From: Alphaproteobacteria bacterium
GTDB lineage: Bacteria > Pseudomonadota > Alphaproteobacteria > Sphingomonadales > Sphingomonadaceae
NCBI GenBank assembly: GCA_018970445.1
Contig: JAGWWF010000021.1
Location: 1-64,000, forward strand
Direction of reading: 5' to 3'
Length of the DNA: 64,000 nucleotides
The notes under the pieces are model-generated. The model made no database searches. It worked only from the letters and a program-made list of their open reading frames with translations, and was not told the origin of the DNA. The translations under genes and the position numbers were made by a program. Below, piece after piece: positions 53,401 to 61,013 of this stretch (positions within the stretch are counted from its first letter, which is position 1; every line of letters begins with the position of its first letter).

Positions 53401-53664
53401 ATGACCGATCTGGAACGGCAATTGCAGGGATACAGCCTGGCGATGGTGGACATCGCCTATTGGCGGCCCGATCACCCGAAATTGCTCCAGCAGTTCAGCT
53501 GGCAACTCTATGATCTCGCCCCGGCCTTTCCCGAACTGAAACGCTTTCTCGATCATTGGCGGCGCGAGGTGGAGGCGACCATCCATAGTGTGCGGGTGGC
53601 GCATCGCGGGCTGATCGGCCCCGGCCAGTGGCGCAGCGTCGATGCGATCATGACCCTGCATTGA
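53401..53664 (+). CDS. usg: Usg family protein
   Basis: Predicted 87-aa protein matching the alphaproteobacterial Usg family: 'LERQLQGYSLAMVDIAYWRP', 'DHPKLLQQFSWQLYDLAPAF', 'LDHWRREVEATIHSVRVAH', ending 'RSVDAIMTLH'. Usg was named from its association with trp or tRNA-related loci in some alphaproteobacteria; its function is unknown. A very strong ribosome site (AGGAGGAGGA) precedes ATG 53401. Here it stands alone, converging with the RNA methyltransferase. Confidence 0.85.
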   Translation: MTDLERQLQGYSLAMVDIAYWRPDHPKLLQQFSWQLYDLAPAFPELKRFLDHWRREVEATIHSVRVAHRGLIGPGQWRSVDAIMTLH

Positions 53665-53697
53665 TGTGATCTTCGCCCGCAAGGGGGAGGATTTGAA

Positions 53698-54507
53698 TCA
53701 GCCGCCGATCTGATCCAGCGCGTGATAGAGCAGCACGCCGGCGCACACCGCCACGTTCAAACTGTCGGCGGTGCCGTGCATCGGCAGCTTCACCAGCGCG
53801 TCGCACTGGGCGGCGTATTCGGCGGGCAGGCCGGATTGTTCGTTGCCCATGAACAGGAAACAGGGCGACTGATAGCGGTGGGTGCGATAATCCACGGTGC
53901 GCCCATCCAGCGCCGCGCCGACCAGTTGCGCCGGCCCGGCGCGCAGCCAGGCGAAGAATTCGCGGGCGCTGGCCTGCGCCACCTGGCGGCTGAACAGCGC
54001 GCCCATGCTGGCACGCACCGCCTCCACGCTGAACGGATCGCACGACTGGTCGAGCAGGATGACACCGCCGGCCCCGGTGGCATCGCAGGTGCGCAGCATG
54101 GTGCCGAAATTGCCGGGATCCTTCAGATTTTCCGCCACCAGCCACAATCTGGCGGTGCTGCGATCAATCCGGGCCAGATCGGTGGAGGGGATTTCATAGG
54201 CGGCGGCCACGCCGGCGGCATTGTCCTTGCCGGTGAGGCGCTGCATCAGATCGGGGGTGACGCGCAGGCATGTCCGCCGGCTTTCCGAGGTGGCGCGGAT
54301 CAGCGCGATGGTCAGCGGGTGCTGTTCGGCCTGGGTCGTGAACACCAGCGTGCTGGGCACATGGCCGGCGGCCAGCGCCTCGGTGCACACCCGCAGCCCT
54401 TCGGCCAGAAACAGCCCTTGCCCGCGGCGGCCCTTTTTTTCGGCCAGCGCCTTCAGGGATTTGAGCACCGGATTGGCCGGCGAGGAAACATCGGTGATGC
54501 GGATCAT
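53698..54507 (-). CDS. SpoU/TrmH-family RNA 2'-O-methyltransferase
   Basis: Predicted 269-aa SPOUT enzyme. An N-terminal L30-like substrate-binding part ('NPVLKSLKALAEKKGRRGQG', 'LFLAEGLRVCTEALAAG') is followed by motif 1 'LVAENLKDPGNFGTMLRTCD' (Asn/Arg), motif 2 'FLFMGNEQSGLP' and motif 3 'LPMHGTADSLNVAVCAGVLL', which form the trefoil-knot SAM site. The target could be 23S rRNA or tRNA; sequence alone does not say. Confidence 0.92.
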   Translation of the reverse strand: MIRITDVSSPANPVLKSLKALAEKKGRRGQGLFLAEGLRVCTEALAAGHVPSTLVFTTQAEQHPLTIALIRATSESRRTCLRVTPDLMQRLTGKDNAAGVAAAYEIPSTDLARIDRSTARLWLVAENLKDPGNFGTMLRTCDATGAGGVILLDQSCDPFSVEAVRASMGALFSRQVAQASAREFFAWLRAGPAQLVGAALDGRTVDYRTHRYQSPCFLFMGNEQSGLPAEYAAQCDALVKLPMHGTADSLNVAVCAGVLLYHALDQIGG

Positions 54508-54519
54508 GACCGCGCCTTA

Positions 54520-55140
54520 TCAGAGCGCGACGATATTGTAATTGTGCCACAGGAAGATCGACAGCGCGCCGCGGTGCGGGCGCATCGGTTCGGCCAGCGC
54601 GCGGGCGCGCCTTTCGGTGGGCCGCGCGTCCTCGCCCAGCAGCCGGCCCAGTTGCACCTGCAAGGCCAGATCGCCGGCCGGGAAGACATCGGCCCGGCCT
54701 TCGGCAAACAGCAGATAGATTTCGGCGGACCAGCGGCCGATGCCTTTGATGGAGGAGAGCTGCGCAATCGCCTCTTCATCATCGGCCGGCAACGCGGCGA
54801 AATCGATGTTGCCGCTGGCCACGGCTTGGGCCAGGGCGTGGACATAACCCGCCTTCTGCCCCGACAGGCCGGCGCTGCGCAGCACATCGAACGGGGTGGC
54901 GGCAACTGCGCCCAGATCATCCATGTTGCCGCCGCAGGCCGCTTCCAGCCGGTTCCAGATGCTGGCCGCCGCCTTGGTGGACACCTGCTGGGCGACGATG
55001 GCGCGCATCATGGTGCCGGCGCCGCAGGCGCGCAGCCGGGGTTCGGGATAGCCGGTCGCCGCCAGCGCCGCGGCGATGGGCGGATGGTCGCCGGCCAGCG
55101 CATCAAGGCTGGCGTGGAGCTGTGCTGCGGAAAGGCCCAT
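54520..55140 (-). CDS. DNA-3-methyladenine glycosylase II (AlkA-type)
   Basis: Predicted 206-aa HhH-GPD base-excision enzyme. The helix-hairpin-helix is 'LSSIKGIGRWSAEIYLLFAE', and the catalytic Asp follows in 'DVFPAGDLALQVQLG'. It removes alkylated purines from DNA. The AlkA N-terminal domain is lacking, as in the short AfAlkA-like/MagIII-type proteins. The start is ATG 55140 by family alignment; the frame is open to 55311. It is 12 bases upstream of the SpoU gene on the same strand. Confidence 0.92.
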   Translation of the reverse strand: MGLSAAQLHASLDALAGDHPPIAAALAATGYPEPRLRACGAGTMMRAIVAQQVSTKAAASIWNRLEAACGGNMDDLGAVAATPFDVLRSAGLSGQKAGYVHALAQAVASGNIDFAALPADDEEAIAQLSSIKGIGRWSAEIYLLFAEGRADVFPAGDLALQVQLGRLLGEDARPTERRARALAEPMRPHRGALSIFLWHNYNIVAL

Positions 55141-55339
55141 GGCGACAAGCCTAGCGCGGCCGGCGATGCCTGGCCAGCACCGGGCAGGACGAGGCCCGAT
55201 AACCGCCATACTGGATCTGCCAGGCCGGCGGGCCGGCGCGAAAATTGCCGTCTGACCCGGCTGGACTTGGCCCGTCCGGCCGTGCCAGACTGGGTTGGGA
55301 CATGGGTTCACGAAGCTTCACAACAGGTTGACAACGGGC

Positions 55340-55681
55340 ATGGCGGGCATCAGCTTCTGGCACAATCCTGATTGCGGCACGTCGCGCACGGCGCTGGCCC
55401 TGCTGCGGGATGCCGGCCATGATGTGCAGGTGGTGCATTATCTGCAATCGCCGCCCGATGCCGCAACGCTGGCGCGCGTGGCCGCGGCCGTTGGCGGCGC
55501 CCGGGCGTTGCTGCGCGTGCAGGGCACCACGGCGCAGGCGCGCGGCCTGCCCGATGCCGATGAGGCCAGCATATTGGCGGCGATGCTGGCCGAACCCATA
55601 TTGATCAACCGGCCGGTGGTGATCGGCCCCGGTGGCATCGTGCTGGCGCGGCCGGCCGCCCGCGCGGTTGAAGCGGCATGA
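55340..55681 (+). CDS. arsC: ArsC-family (glutaredoxin-fold) reductase
   Basis: Predicted 113-aa protein of the ArsC/Spx family. The nucleophilic Cys is in 'ISFWHNPDCGTSRTALALL' (CxTS, no second Cys), and the anion-binding Arg is in 'EPILINRPVVIGPGG'. Classic members reduce arsenate with glutathione and glutaredoxin. There is no arsenite exporter or ArsR nearby, so a different redox role is possible. ATG 55340 with weak GGG upstream; the frame also contains an upstream start at 55295. The stop overlaps the GNAT gene (ATGA). Confidence 0.85.
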   Translation: MAGISFWHNPDCGTSRTALALLRDAGHDVQVVHYLQSPPDAATLARVAAAVGGARALLRVQGTTAQARGLPDADEASILAAMLAEPILINRPVVIGPGGIVLARPAARAVEAA

Positions 55682-56169
55682 GCATCCGTCCCGCCCGTCT
55701 GGAAGATGCCGCCGCGCTGGCGGCCATCTATGCCCCGGCCGTGCGCGCCGGCACCGCCAGTTTCGAAGTGGAACCGCCCTCGTCGGCCGAAATGGCGCAG
55801 CGGCTGATGCGGGTGAAATCGCACGGCTGGCCCTGGCTGGTGCATGTGACGATGGGGCAGATCGATGGCTTTGCCTATGCCAGCCAGTTCCGTGATCGCG
55901 CCGCTTATCGTTATTGCGGCGAAACCAGCGTGTATGTGGCGCCCGATGCGCAGCGCACCGGCATCGGCCAGGCGCTGCTGATGGCGCTGGCCAGCGAAGC
56001 GCGGGCGGCCGGCTTTCGCGAGCTGATCGCGGTGATCGGCGATTCAGCCAACGCCGCCTCCATCGGCCTGCATGCCAATTGCGGCTTCCAGCCCGCCGGC
56101 CTGTTGAAGGGCGTGGGCGAGAAATTCGGCCGCCGGCTGGACATCGTGATGATGCAGCGCAGCCTGTGA
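55678..56169 (+). CDS. GNAT acetyltransferase, phosphinothricin-type
   Basis: Predicted 163-aa GNAT enzyme. The acetyl-CoA loop is 'APDAQRTGIGQALLMALA' (Q/RxxGxG), and 'GETSVYVAPDAQ' and 'GDSANAASIGLHANCGFQPA' are the usual strand 4 and C-terminal motifs of the PAT/YwnH subgroup acetylating methionine sulfone/sulfoximine-like compounds. Coupled to the ArsC-like gene by a 4-base overlap. Confidence 0.92.
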   Translation: MSIRPARLEDAAALAAIYAPAVRAGTASFEVEPPSSAEMAQRLMRVKSHGWPWLVHVTMGQIDGFAYASQFRDRAAYRYCGETSVYVAPDAQRTGIGQALLMALASEARAAGFRELIAVIGDSANAASIGLHANCGFQPAGLLKGVGEKFGRRLDIVMMQRSL

Positions 56170-56176
56170 GGCCGCG

Positions 56177-57355
56177 TCAGCTCATCACCGTGCGATAGGG
56201 TTGCCGCCGGCGCAGCGCCCGGCCAACCAGGGCAAAGCCGAACAGCATCATCATCCAGCTGGCCGGTTCGGGCGTGGGGGCTGCCTCTTCCGATTGCATC
56301 GACACCAGCGTGGAGCGCCATTCGCGATCGTCGTGCGCGCTGCCCACCAGCCCGGCAATGCTGGGCACCAGGCTGGAATAGAGCCGCGCCGGCAGCAGCG
56401 AGGCCAGCGGGCCATCAAGGCCGCGCAGATCAAAGATCAGATTGTTGGCAAACTGGTTGCCGTTGCCGGTGGGCGCGATCAGCTGGGATGCCCAGCGCGA
56501 ATCCGGCAGGCTGGCCACCACATTGTCGAAAAAGCGGCTTTCGGTGCAGCCGAGGCAGGTGAGACCGTGGACATAGCCGGTGGCGGCATAATTGCCTGCA
56601 AAGGTGAAGCGGGTGCCGCTGTGGGCGCTGGGATCGAACGAGGCAAAGCCCTGCTGATGGCCGATCAGGCTGTTGTTGAGCACATAGATGTCGGACTGGA
56701 GCGGGCGGCCCGGCGTGCTCCAGAACTGGATGCAATCGGGGTGGACATTGGGCTGCGGCGAAAAGCCGGTGCAGCTGTTGCCCGACAGGATGATGCGCTG
56801 GCTGTCCACCACCTTCAGGCCATCGGAGCCGCCCGATTCAAACCGGTTGCGGGCGATCAGGCTGTTGGGGCTGGTAATCAGCGTCATCCCGTCGAGCAGG
56901 CCGTGAAACTGCGTGTCGCGCACGGTGACGAATTCGGAATTGGACACGCGCACGCCGGTGCCGGCGCTGCCGCCATTGCCCAGGATGCGCGAATCCGCCA
57001 CGCTGACATGGGTGGCGGCGTGCAGGTTGATGCCGAAACGGTTGGTCATCGCCATGCCGCTGCGGCCGACCGTGAGGCCGCCGAAGGTGATGTTGTGGAT
57101 GTTGCGCAGTTCCAGCCCCTGTTCCAGCACCGCCCGGCTGCCATCCACGCTGACACCGCCGAAATCGCGGTTGCGGATGGTGACGCGCGTGGTGAAATTG
57201 CCCTGCAGTTGCAGCGTGTCGCCGGGGCGCAGCTGCGCCAGCGCGCTGCTGATGTTGGTGGGCGTCATCACCACGATGGCGCCGGCCGCCGCTGGCCCTG
57301 CCAGCATCGTTGCCGCCAGCATCGTTGCCGCCGTCCGCATCCAGCCGTGGGGCAT
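56177..57355 (-). CDS. right-handed beta-helix protein with PEP-CTERM tail
   Basis: Predicted 392-aa exported protein. A signal peptide starting MPHGWMRTAATMLAATMLAG is followed by a parallel beta-helix made of short repeated coils ('NRDFGGVSVDGSRAVLEQGL', 'NSEFVTVRDTQFHGL', 'NSLIARNRFESGGSDGLKVV'). It ends with 'TPEPASWMMMLFGFALVGRA' and LRRRQPYR. The Asn/Gly-rich rungs resemble pectate-lyase-type or polysaccharide-binding helices. No catalytic residues can be assigned. ATG 57355 is preceded by AGAGG at 5 bases. Likely a secreted carbohydrate-active or adhesive protein. Confidence 0.88.
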   Translation of the reverse strand: MPHGWMRTAATMLAATMLAGPAAAGAIVVMTPTNISSALAQLRPGDTLQLQGNFTTRVTIRNRDFGGVSVDGSRAVLEQGLELRNIHNITFGGLTVGRSGMAMTNRFGINLHAATHVSVADSRILGNGGSAGTGVRVSNSEFVTVRDTQFHGLLDGMTLITSPNSLIARNRFESGGSDGLKVVDSQRIILSGNSCTGFSPQPNVHPDCIQFWSTPGRPLQSDIYVLNNSLIGHQQGFASFDPSAHSGTRFTFAGNYAATGYVHGLTCLGCTESRFFDNVVASLPDSRWASQLIAPTGNGNQFANNLIFDLRGLDGPLASLLPARLYSSLVPSIAGLVGSAHDDREWRSTLVSMQSEEAAPTPEPASWMMMLFGFALVGRALRRRQPYRTVMS

Positions 57356-57478
57356 GTCTGCCTCTCCCATCCGGGCCCGGGCGCGGGGTGCGCCGGGCGT
57401 TGTTTCCGGTTTGGGTAACGACAGGTCCGAAACGGAGTTTGCCCGCTTTGGCGGCACTATCTCCATTTCGGAGGCATC

Positions 57479-58126
57479 ATGGTGGCTTGCGCCGGCCCGG
57501 CTGGCGGTTCAAACAGCCGGGCGATGACGATCAGCGCGCTGTTCCCCACCCTGGTGTGGCAGGCCGAACTGGCCGATGCCGCGCTGCTGGCCCGGCTGGC
57601 CCATGCGGCGCGGGCGCTGGCCGCGCAAGATCGCGCCGGCCTGGCCTGGAGCCGCGCGCACGCCTATCGCGGCTATACCAGCTATGCCTCGTTGAACGAT
57701 CTGCCGCGGCGTGATCCGGATTTTGCCGATCTGGCGCGCTGGCTGGTGGCCCAGGCGGCCCGGTTCGCGGGCGCGGCGCATCTGGATCTGGGCGGCAAGA
57801 AACCCCGGCTCGACAGCCTGTGGGTGAATATCCTGAAACCCGGCGGCGGCCACAGCGGCCATATCCACCCGCACAGCAGCCTGTCGGGCACGCTCTATCT
57901 GGAGGTGCCGCCGGGTGCGGGCGCGATCCGTTTCGAAGATCCGCGCCTGGGCCTGATGATGCACGCCCCACAGCGCACCGCCGATGCGCCAGAGGAACAG
58001 CGCAATTTCGTGGCGGTGGCCCCGCGCGCCGGCCTGTTGCTGTTGTGGGAAAGCTGGTTGCGCCACGAGGTGCTGCCCAACGGCGCGAAGGCCGAGCGCA
58101 TTTCGGTGAGCTTCAACTTCAGCTGA
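57479..58126 (+). CDS. putative 2OG-Fe(II) oxygenase
   Basis: Predicted protein of 215 aa (200 if it begins at ATG 57524, where 'MTISALFPTLVWQAE' matches the common family N-terminus). GGAGG lies 4 bases before ATG 57479. Motifs fit the small iron/2-oxoglutarate oxygenases often labelled TIGR02466: 'SLWVNILKPGGGHSGHIHPH', 'SLSGTLYLEVPPGAGAIRFE', and a distal His and Arg in 'LRHEVLPNGAKAERISVSF'. The iron triad would be His/His-x-His/His. The substrate is unknown. Convergent with the next gene with an 8-base overlap. Confidence 0.8.
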   Translation: MVACAGPAGGSNSRAMTISALFPTLVWQAELADAALLARLAHAARALAAQDRAGLAWSRAHAYRGYTSYASLNDLPRRDPDFADLARWLVAQAARFAGAAHLDLGGKKPRLDSLWVNILKPGGGHSGHIHPHSSLSGTLYLEVPPGAGAIRFEDPRLGLMMHAPQRTADAPEEQRNFVAVAPRAGLLLLWESWLRHEVLPNGAKAERISVSFNFS

Positions 58127-59069
58127 CGGGCGGGCGCCACACGCAGCGAAAGCCGATGTGGCTGGTGGCGGTGTCGATCATTTCGGGGTGGCGGGCGGCG
58201 GGGCGAAAGCGCTGGCAATGGTTGGTGGCGCACAGGTGCGACCCGCCTTTCAGCACCTTGCGGCCGATCTTCACCCGCGGCTGGGCCGGATCCAGGCTGC
58301 CCCAGGCGGTGCCGCCGCGCGGGTTGCGGATGGTGCAGCAGGCACCGGGCGGGCGCTTGCGCGGTGGCCGCGGCCGATCCTGCCACCAGTCTGCCGTCCA
58401 TTCCCAGACATTGCCGATCATGTCGAACAGGCCATGGCCGTTGGGCGGGAAGCTGCGCACGGCCGAGGTGCGGAACCAGCCATCATCGCCGGTGGGCCGG
58501 TGGGGGAATTCGCCCTGCCAGATGTTGGCCAGCCGCTGGCCACCGGGGGCCAGTTCATCGCCCCAGGCATAATCGGCGCCGTCCAGCCGTCCGCGCGAGG
58601 CATATTCATGCTCGGCCTCGGTGGGCAGGGCCTTGCCGGCCCAGGCGGCATAGGCCGCGGCATCGGCCCAGGCCAGCTGCACCACCGGATGATCCATCAG
58701 GCCCAGCGCCGCGATATCAGGGCCGGGCCCCAGCGGGTGCTGCCAATCGGCACCGGGCACCCAGTGCCACCACAGGCTGGGCTGGTCCAGCCGCACCGGG
58801 CCAGAAGGCGGCATGAACACCAGCGCGCCCGGCACCGCCAGCGCCGGATCCATGCCGGGATAGGCGCGCGGATCCGGCGCGATCTGGGCCAGGGTGACAT
58901 GGCCGGTGGCGGCCACGAAGGCGGCAAAATCGCGATTGGTCACCGGGGTTTCATCGATCCAGAACCCATCGACGGCAACGCGGCGCACCGGGCGTTCTTC
59001 GGGATAGAAATGCGCCGATCCCATGGCGAACGTGCCGCCTTCGATCCAGCGCATGCCCGGTGGCGGCAT
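58119..59069 (-). CDS. formylglycine-generating enzyme (SUMF1) homologue
   Basis: Predicted 316-aa FGE-sulfatase domain protein. Features: 'GTFAMGSAHFYPEERPVRRV', 'DETPVTNRDFAAFVAATGH', 'LPTEAEHEYASRGRLDGADY' and 'DMIGNVWEWTADWW'. The active Cys pair is in 'KGGSHLCATNHCQRFRPAAR' (C-x4-C), matching the copper-binding cysteines of true FGE. It should oxidise a Cys in a CxPxR sulfatase motif to formylglycine. No sulfatase is encoded in the window. The ATG at 59069 overlaps the stop of the permease gene by one base, so the two are coupled. Confidence 0.92.
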   Translation of the reverse strand: MPPPGMRWIEGGTFAMGSAHFYPEERPVRRVAVDGFWIDETPVTNRDFAAFVAATGHVTLAQIAPDPRAYPGMDPALAVPGALVFMPPSGPVRLDQPSLWWHWVPGADWQHPLGPGPDIAALGLMDHPVVQLAWADAAAYAAWAGKALPTEAEHEYASRGRLDGADYAWGDELAPGGQRLANIWQGEFPHRPTGDDGWFRTSAVRSFPPNGHGLFDMIGNVWEWTADWWQDRPRPPRKRPPGACCTIRNPRGGTAWGSLDPAQPRVKIGRKVLKGGSHLCATNHCQRFRPAARHPEMIDTATSHIGFRCVWRPPVS

Positions 59070-59836
59070 CACAGCAGCTGCTGGGCCAGCCGGGTGAGGC
59101 TGGTGACGATGACCAGCAGGCCGATGCAGATGACCGCCAGGCCCGATGGCAGCCGCCGGGTGAGCCGGGCCGAGACGGGGGCGGCCAGCAGCGCGCCGCC
59201 GATCAGGCCCAGGGCCAGCTGGCTGACCGCGGCGAGGCCAAGATGGCCGACCAGCACGCTGGTGACGGTGACGGCCACGATGGTTTCGGCAATGGTGCTG
59301 CTGCCCACGACATAGCGCGGCGCGCCGCCGCGTTCGACCATGCTGCTGGTGACGAACGGGCCCCAGATGCCGGCCAATGCTTCAAGGATGCCGCCGAACA
59401 GGCCGATGATGCCGCTGCGCGGCGGGGTGGCCGGCTGGTGGCGCGGCCGGCGGGCGCGATAGAGGATCAGCCCGCCGACCAGCAGCAGATAGAGATTGAC
59501 CACGAGCTTGAGCTGGTCGCTCTGGAAGGTGATGAGCATCAGGCTGCCGGCCAGCGCCCCGGTCACGCCGCCGCCGATCAGCCCCAACAGCATCCGGCGG
59601 CTGACATTGGCTTCGCGCAGGTGGGCGATGGAGGCAGCGGCGCCGGTGAAGATCTTGGAGGCGTTCACGGTGGCGCTGACGCTTTTGGGATCAAGGCCGA
59701 TGCCGCCCAGCAGCGTGTAGGACAGGACGCCAAAGCCCATGCCCAACGTGCCATCGAGCAGCTGGGCGAAAAAGCCGACAAGGATGGCCGCCAGCAGATC
59801 GGGATTGCTGGCCAGATCGGCCAGCCAGGCCGGCAT
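59069..59836 (-). CDS. TauE/SafE-family sulfite/anion exporter
   Basis: Predicted 255-aa inner-membrane protein with seven or eight hydrophobic helices. The family repeat signatures are '[20 protein letters not shown]' (residues 25-44) and '[20 protein letters not shown]' about 100 residues later. These transporters move sulfite, sulfoacetate or related anions. It is coupled to FGE downstream and lies head-to-head with cysD, which links the group to sulfur handling. ATG 59836 is the family-like start. Confidence 0.92.
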   Translation of the reverse strand: MPAWLADLASNPDLLAAILVGFFAQLLDGTLGMGFGVLSYTLLGGIGLDPKSVSATVNASKIFTGAAASIAHLREANVSRRMLLGLIGGGVTGALAGSLMLITFQSDQLKLVVNLYLLLVGGLILYRARRPRHQPATPPRSGIIGLFGGILEALAGIWGPFVTSSMVERGGAPRYVVGSSTIAETIVAVTVTSVLVGHLGLAAVSQLALGLIGGALLAAPVSARLTRRLPSGLAVICIGLLVIVTSLTRLAQQLL

Positions 59837-60029
59837 CAGCCCCGCCCCCGCTGCATCAAGGCCCGATCTGCCGTCACCGCTGCTCCGTTTCCCCACCCGC
59901 CGATTGGTGCAGCCTAGCAAAGCCGGGCGGCCGGCGCATCGGCTATCGTCAAAGCCTTTGCGCTGGCGGCGGTTTTGGTGGCAGGTTGCCCACCCGCCGG
60001 CGATGGGCGCTGGCGCGATGGGGTGTGCG
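59837..60029. promoter_or_regulatory. divergent promoter region, permease and cysDNC
   Basis: 193 bases between the divergent TauE/SafE and cysD starts. It should contain both promoters and possibly a sulfur regulator site. I see no confident palindrome or consensus -35/-10. Confidence 0.3.
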
Positions 60030-61013
60030 ATGGAGACGATTGCGGCGGCCAGCCGGCCCGATATTGCCGCCTATGCCCGGCGGATCGCGGCGGGTGATGG
60101 GCCGGGGCCGGGCGCGCTGCCGCCGCATCTGCGCCAGTTGCAGGCGCAATCCATCCATATCCTGCGCGAGGTGGCCAGCGCTTTCCGCAATCCGGTGCTG
60201 CTCTATTCGATCGGCAAGGATTCATCGGTGATGCTGCATCTGGCGATGCTGGCCTTCTGGCCGGCACCGCCGCCGTTCCGGTTGCTGCACATCGCCACCG
60301 GCTGGGATTTTGCCGACATGATCGTGCACCGCGATGCGCTGTGTGCGGCGCTGGGGCTTGATCTGCTGGTGGCGCATAACGAAGAGGCGGCGGCGCGCGG
60401 GCGCACCCCGTTCAACACGGATTCGCGCGAATGGGCGCGGCTGATGCTGATCGACACGCTGAAGGCGGCCATGGCTGCCCACGGCTTTGATGCCGCGCTG
60501 GGCGGTGGCCGCCGCGACGAGGAAAAGAGCCGCGCCAAGGAACGCATCTTTTCGGTGCGCGGCCCCGGCCAGCAGTGGGACCCGCGCAGCCAGCGCCCCG
60601 AACTCTGGTCGCTGTTCAATGCCCGGCTGGCCGCTGGCGAGAGCATGCGCGTCTTCCCCCTCTCCAACTGGACCGAGCTGGACATCTGGGATTATATCCG
60701 CCGCTGCGACATTCCGGTGGTGCCGCTGTATTTCGCCCGCCCGCGCGCCGTGGTGGAACGCAACGGCCTGTTGCTGGTGGTGGATGATGATCGCATGGTG
60801 TGGCGCGCCGGCGAGACGGCGCAGCCGCGGCGTGTGCGCTTTCGCACCCTGGGCGATTGGCCCTTGTCGGGCTGCATCGATTCAGCGGCCGACAGCCTGG
60901 AGGCGGTGATCGCCGAGATGCGTGCCTCGCGCCAGTCGGAACGGCAGGGCCGGCTGGTGGACAAGGACGAGGCCGCATCGATGGAAAAGAAGAAGCGCGA
61001 GGGCTATTTCTGA
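60030..61013 (+). CDS. cysD: sulfate adenylyltransferase small subunit
   Basis: Predicted 327-aa CysD, an ATP-pyrophosphatase fold enzyme that forms APS from ATP and sulfate with GTP-driven CysN. Motifs are '[18 protein letters not shown]' (PP-loop SxGKDS), '[20 protein letters not shown]' and '[20 protein letters not shown]'. Several ATGs lie at the start (60003, 60018, 60030); 60030 has GGGG 6 bases upstream. Its stop TGA overlaps the cysNC ATG (TGATG). Confidence 0.95.
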   Translation: METIAAASRPDIAAYARRIAAGDGPGPGALPPHLRQLQAQSIHILREVASAFRNPVLLYSIGKDSSVMLHLAMLAFWPAPPPFRLLHIATGWDFADMIVHRDALCAALGLDLLVAHNEEAAARGRTPFNTDSREWARLMLIDTLKAAMAAHGFDAALGGGRRDEEKSRAKERIFSVRGPGQQWDPRSQRPELWSLFNARLAAGESMRVFPLSNWTELDIWDYIRRCDIPVVPLYFARPRAVVERNGLLLVVDDDRMVWRAGETAQPRRVRFRTLGDWPLSGCIDSAADSLEAVIAEMRASRQSERQGRLVDKDEAASMEKKKREGYF

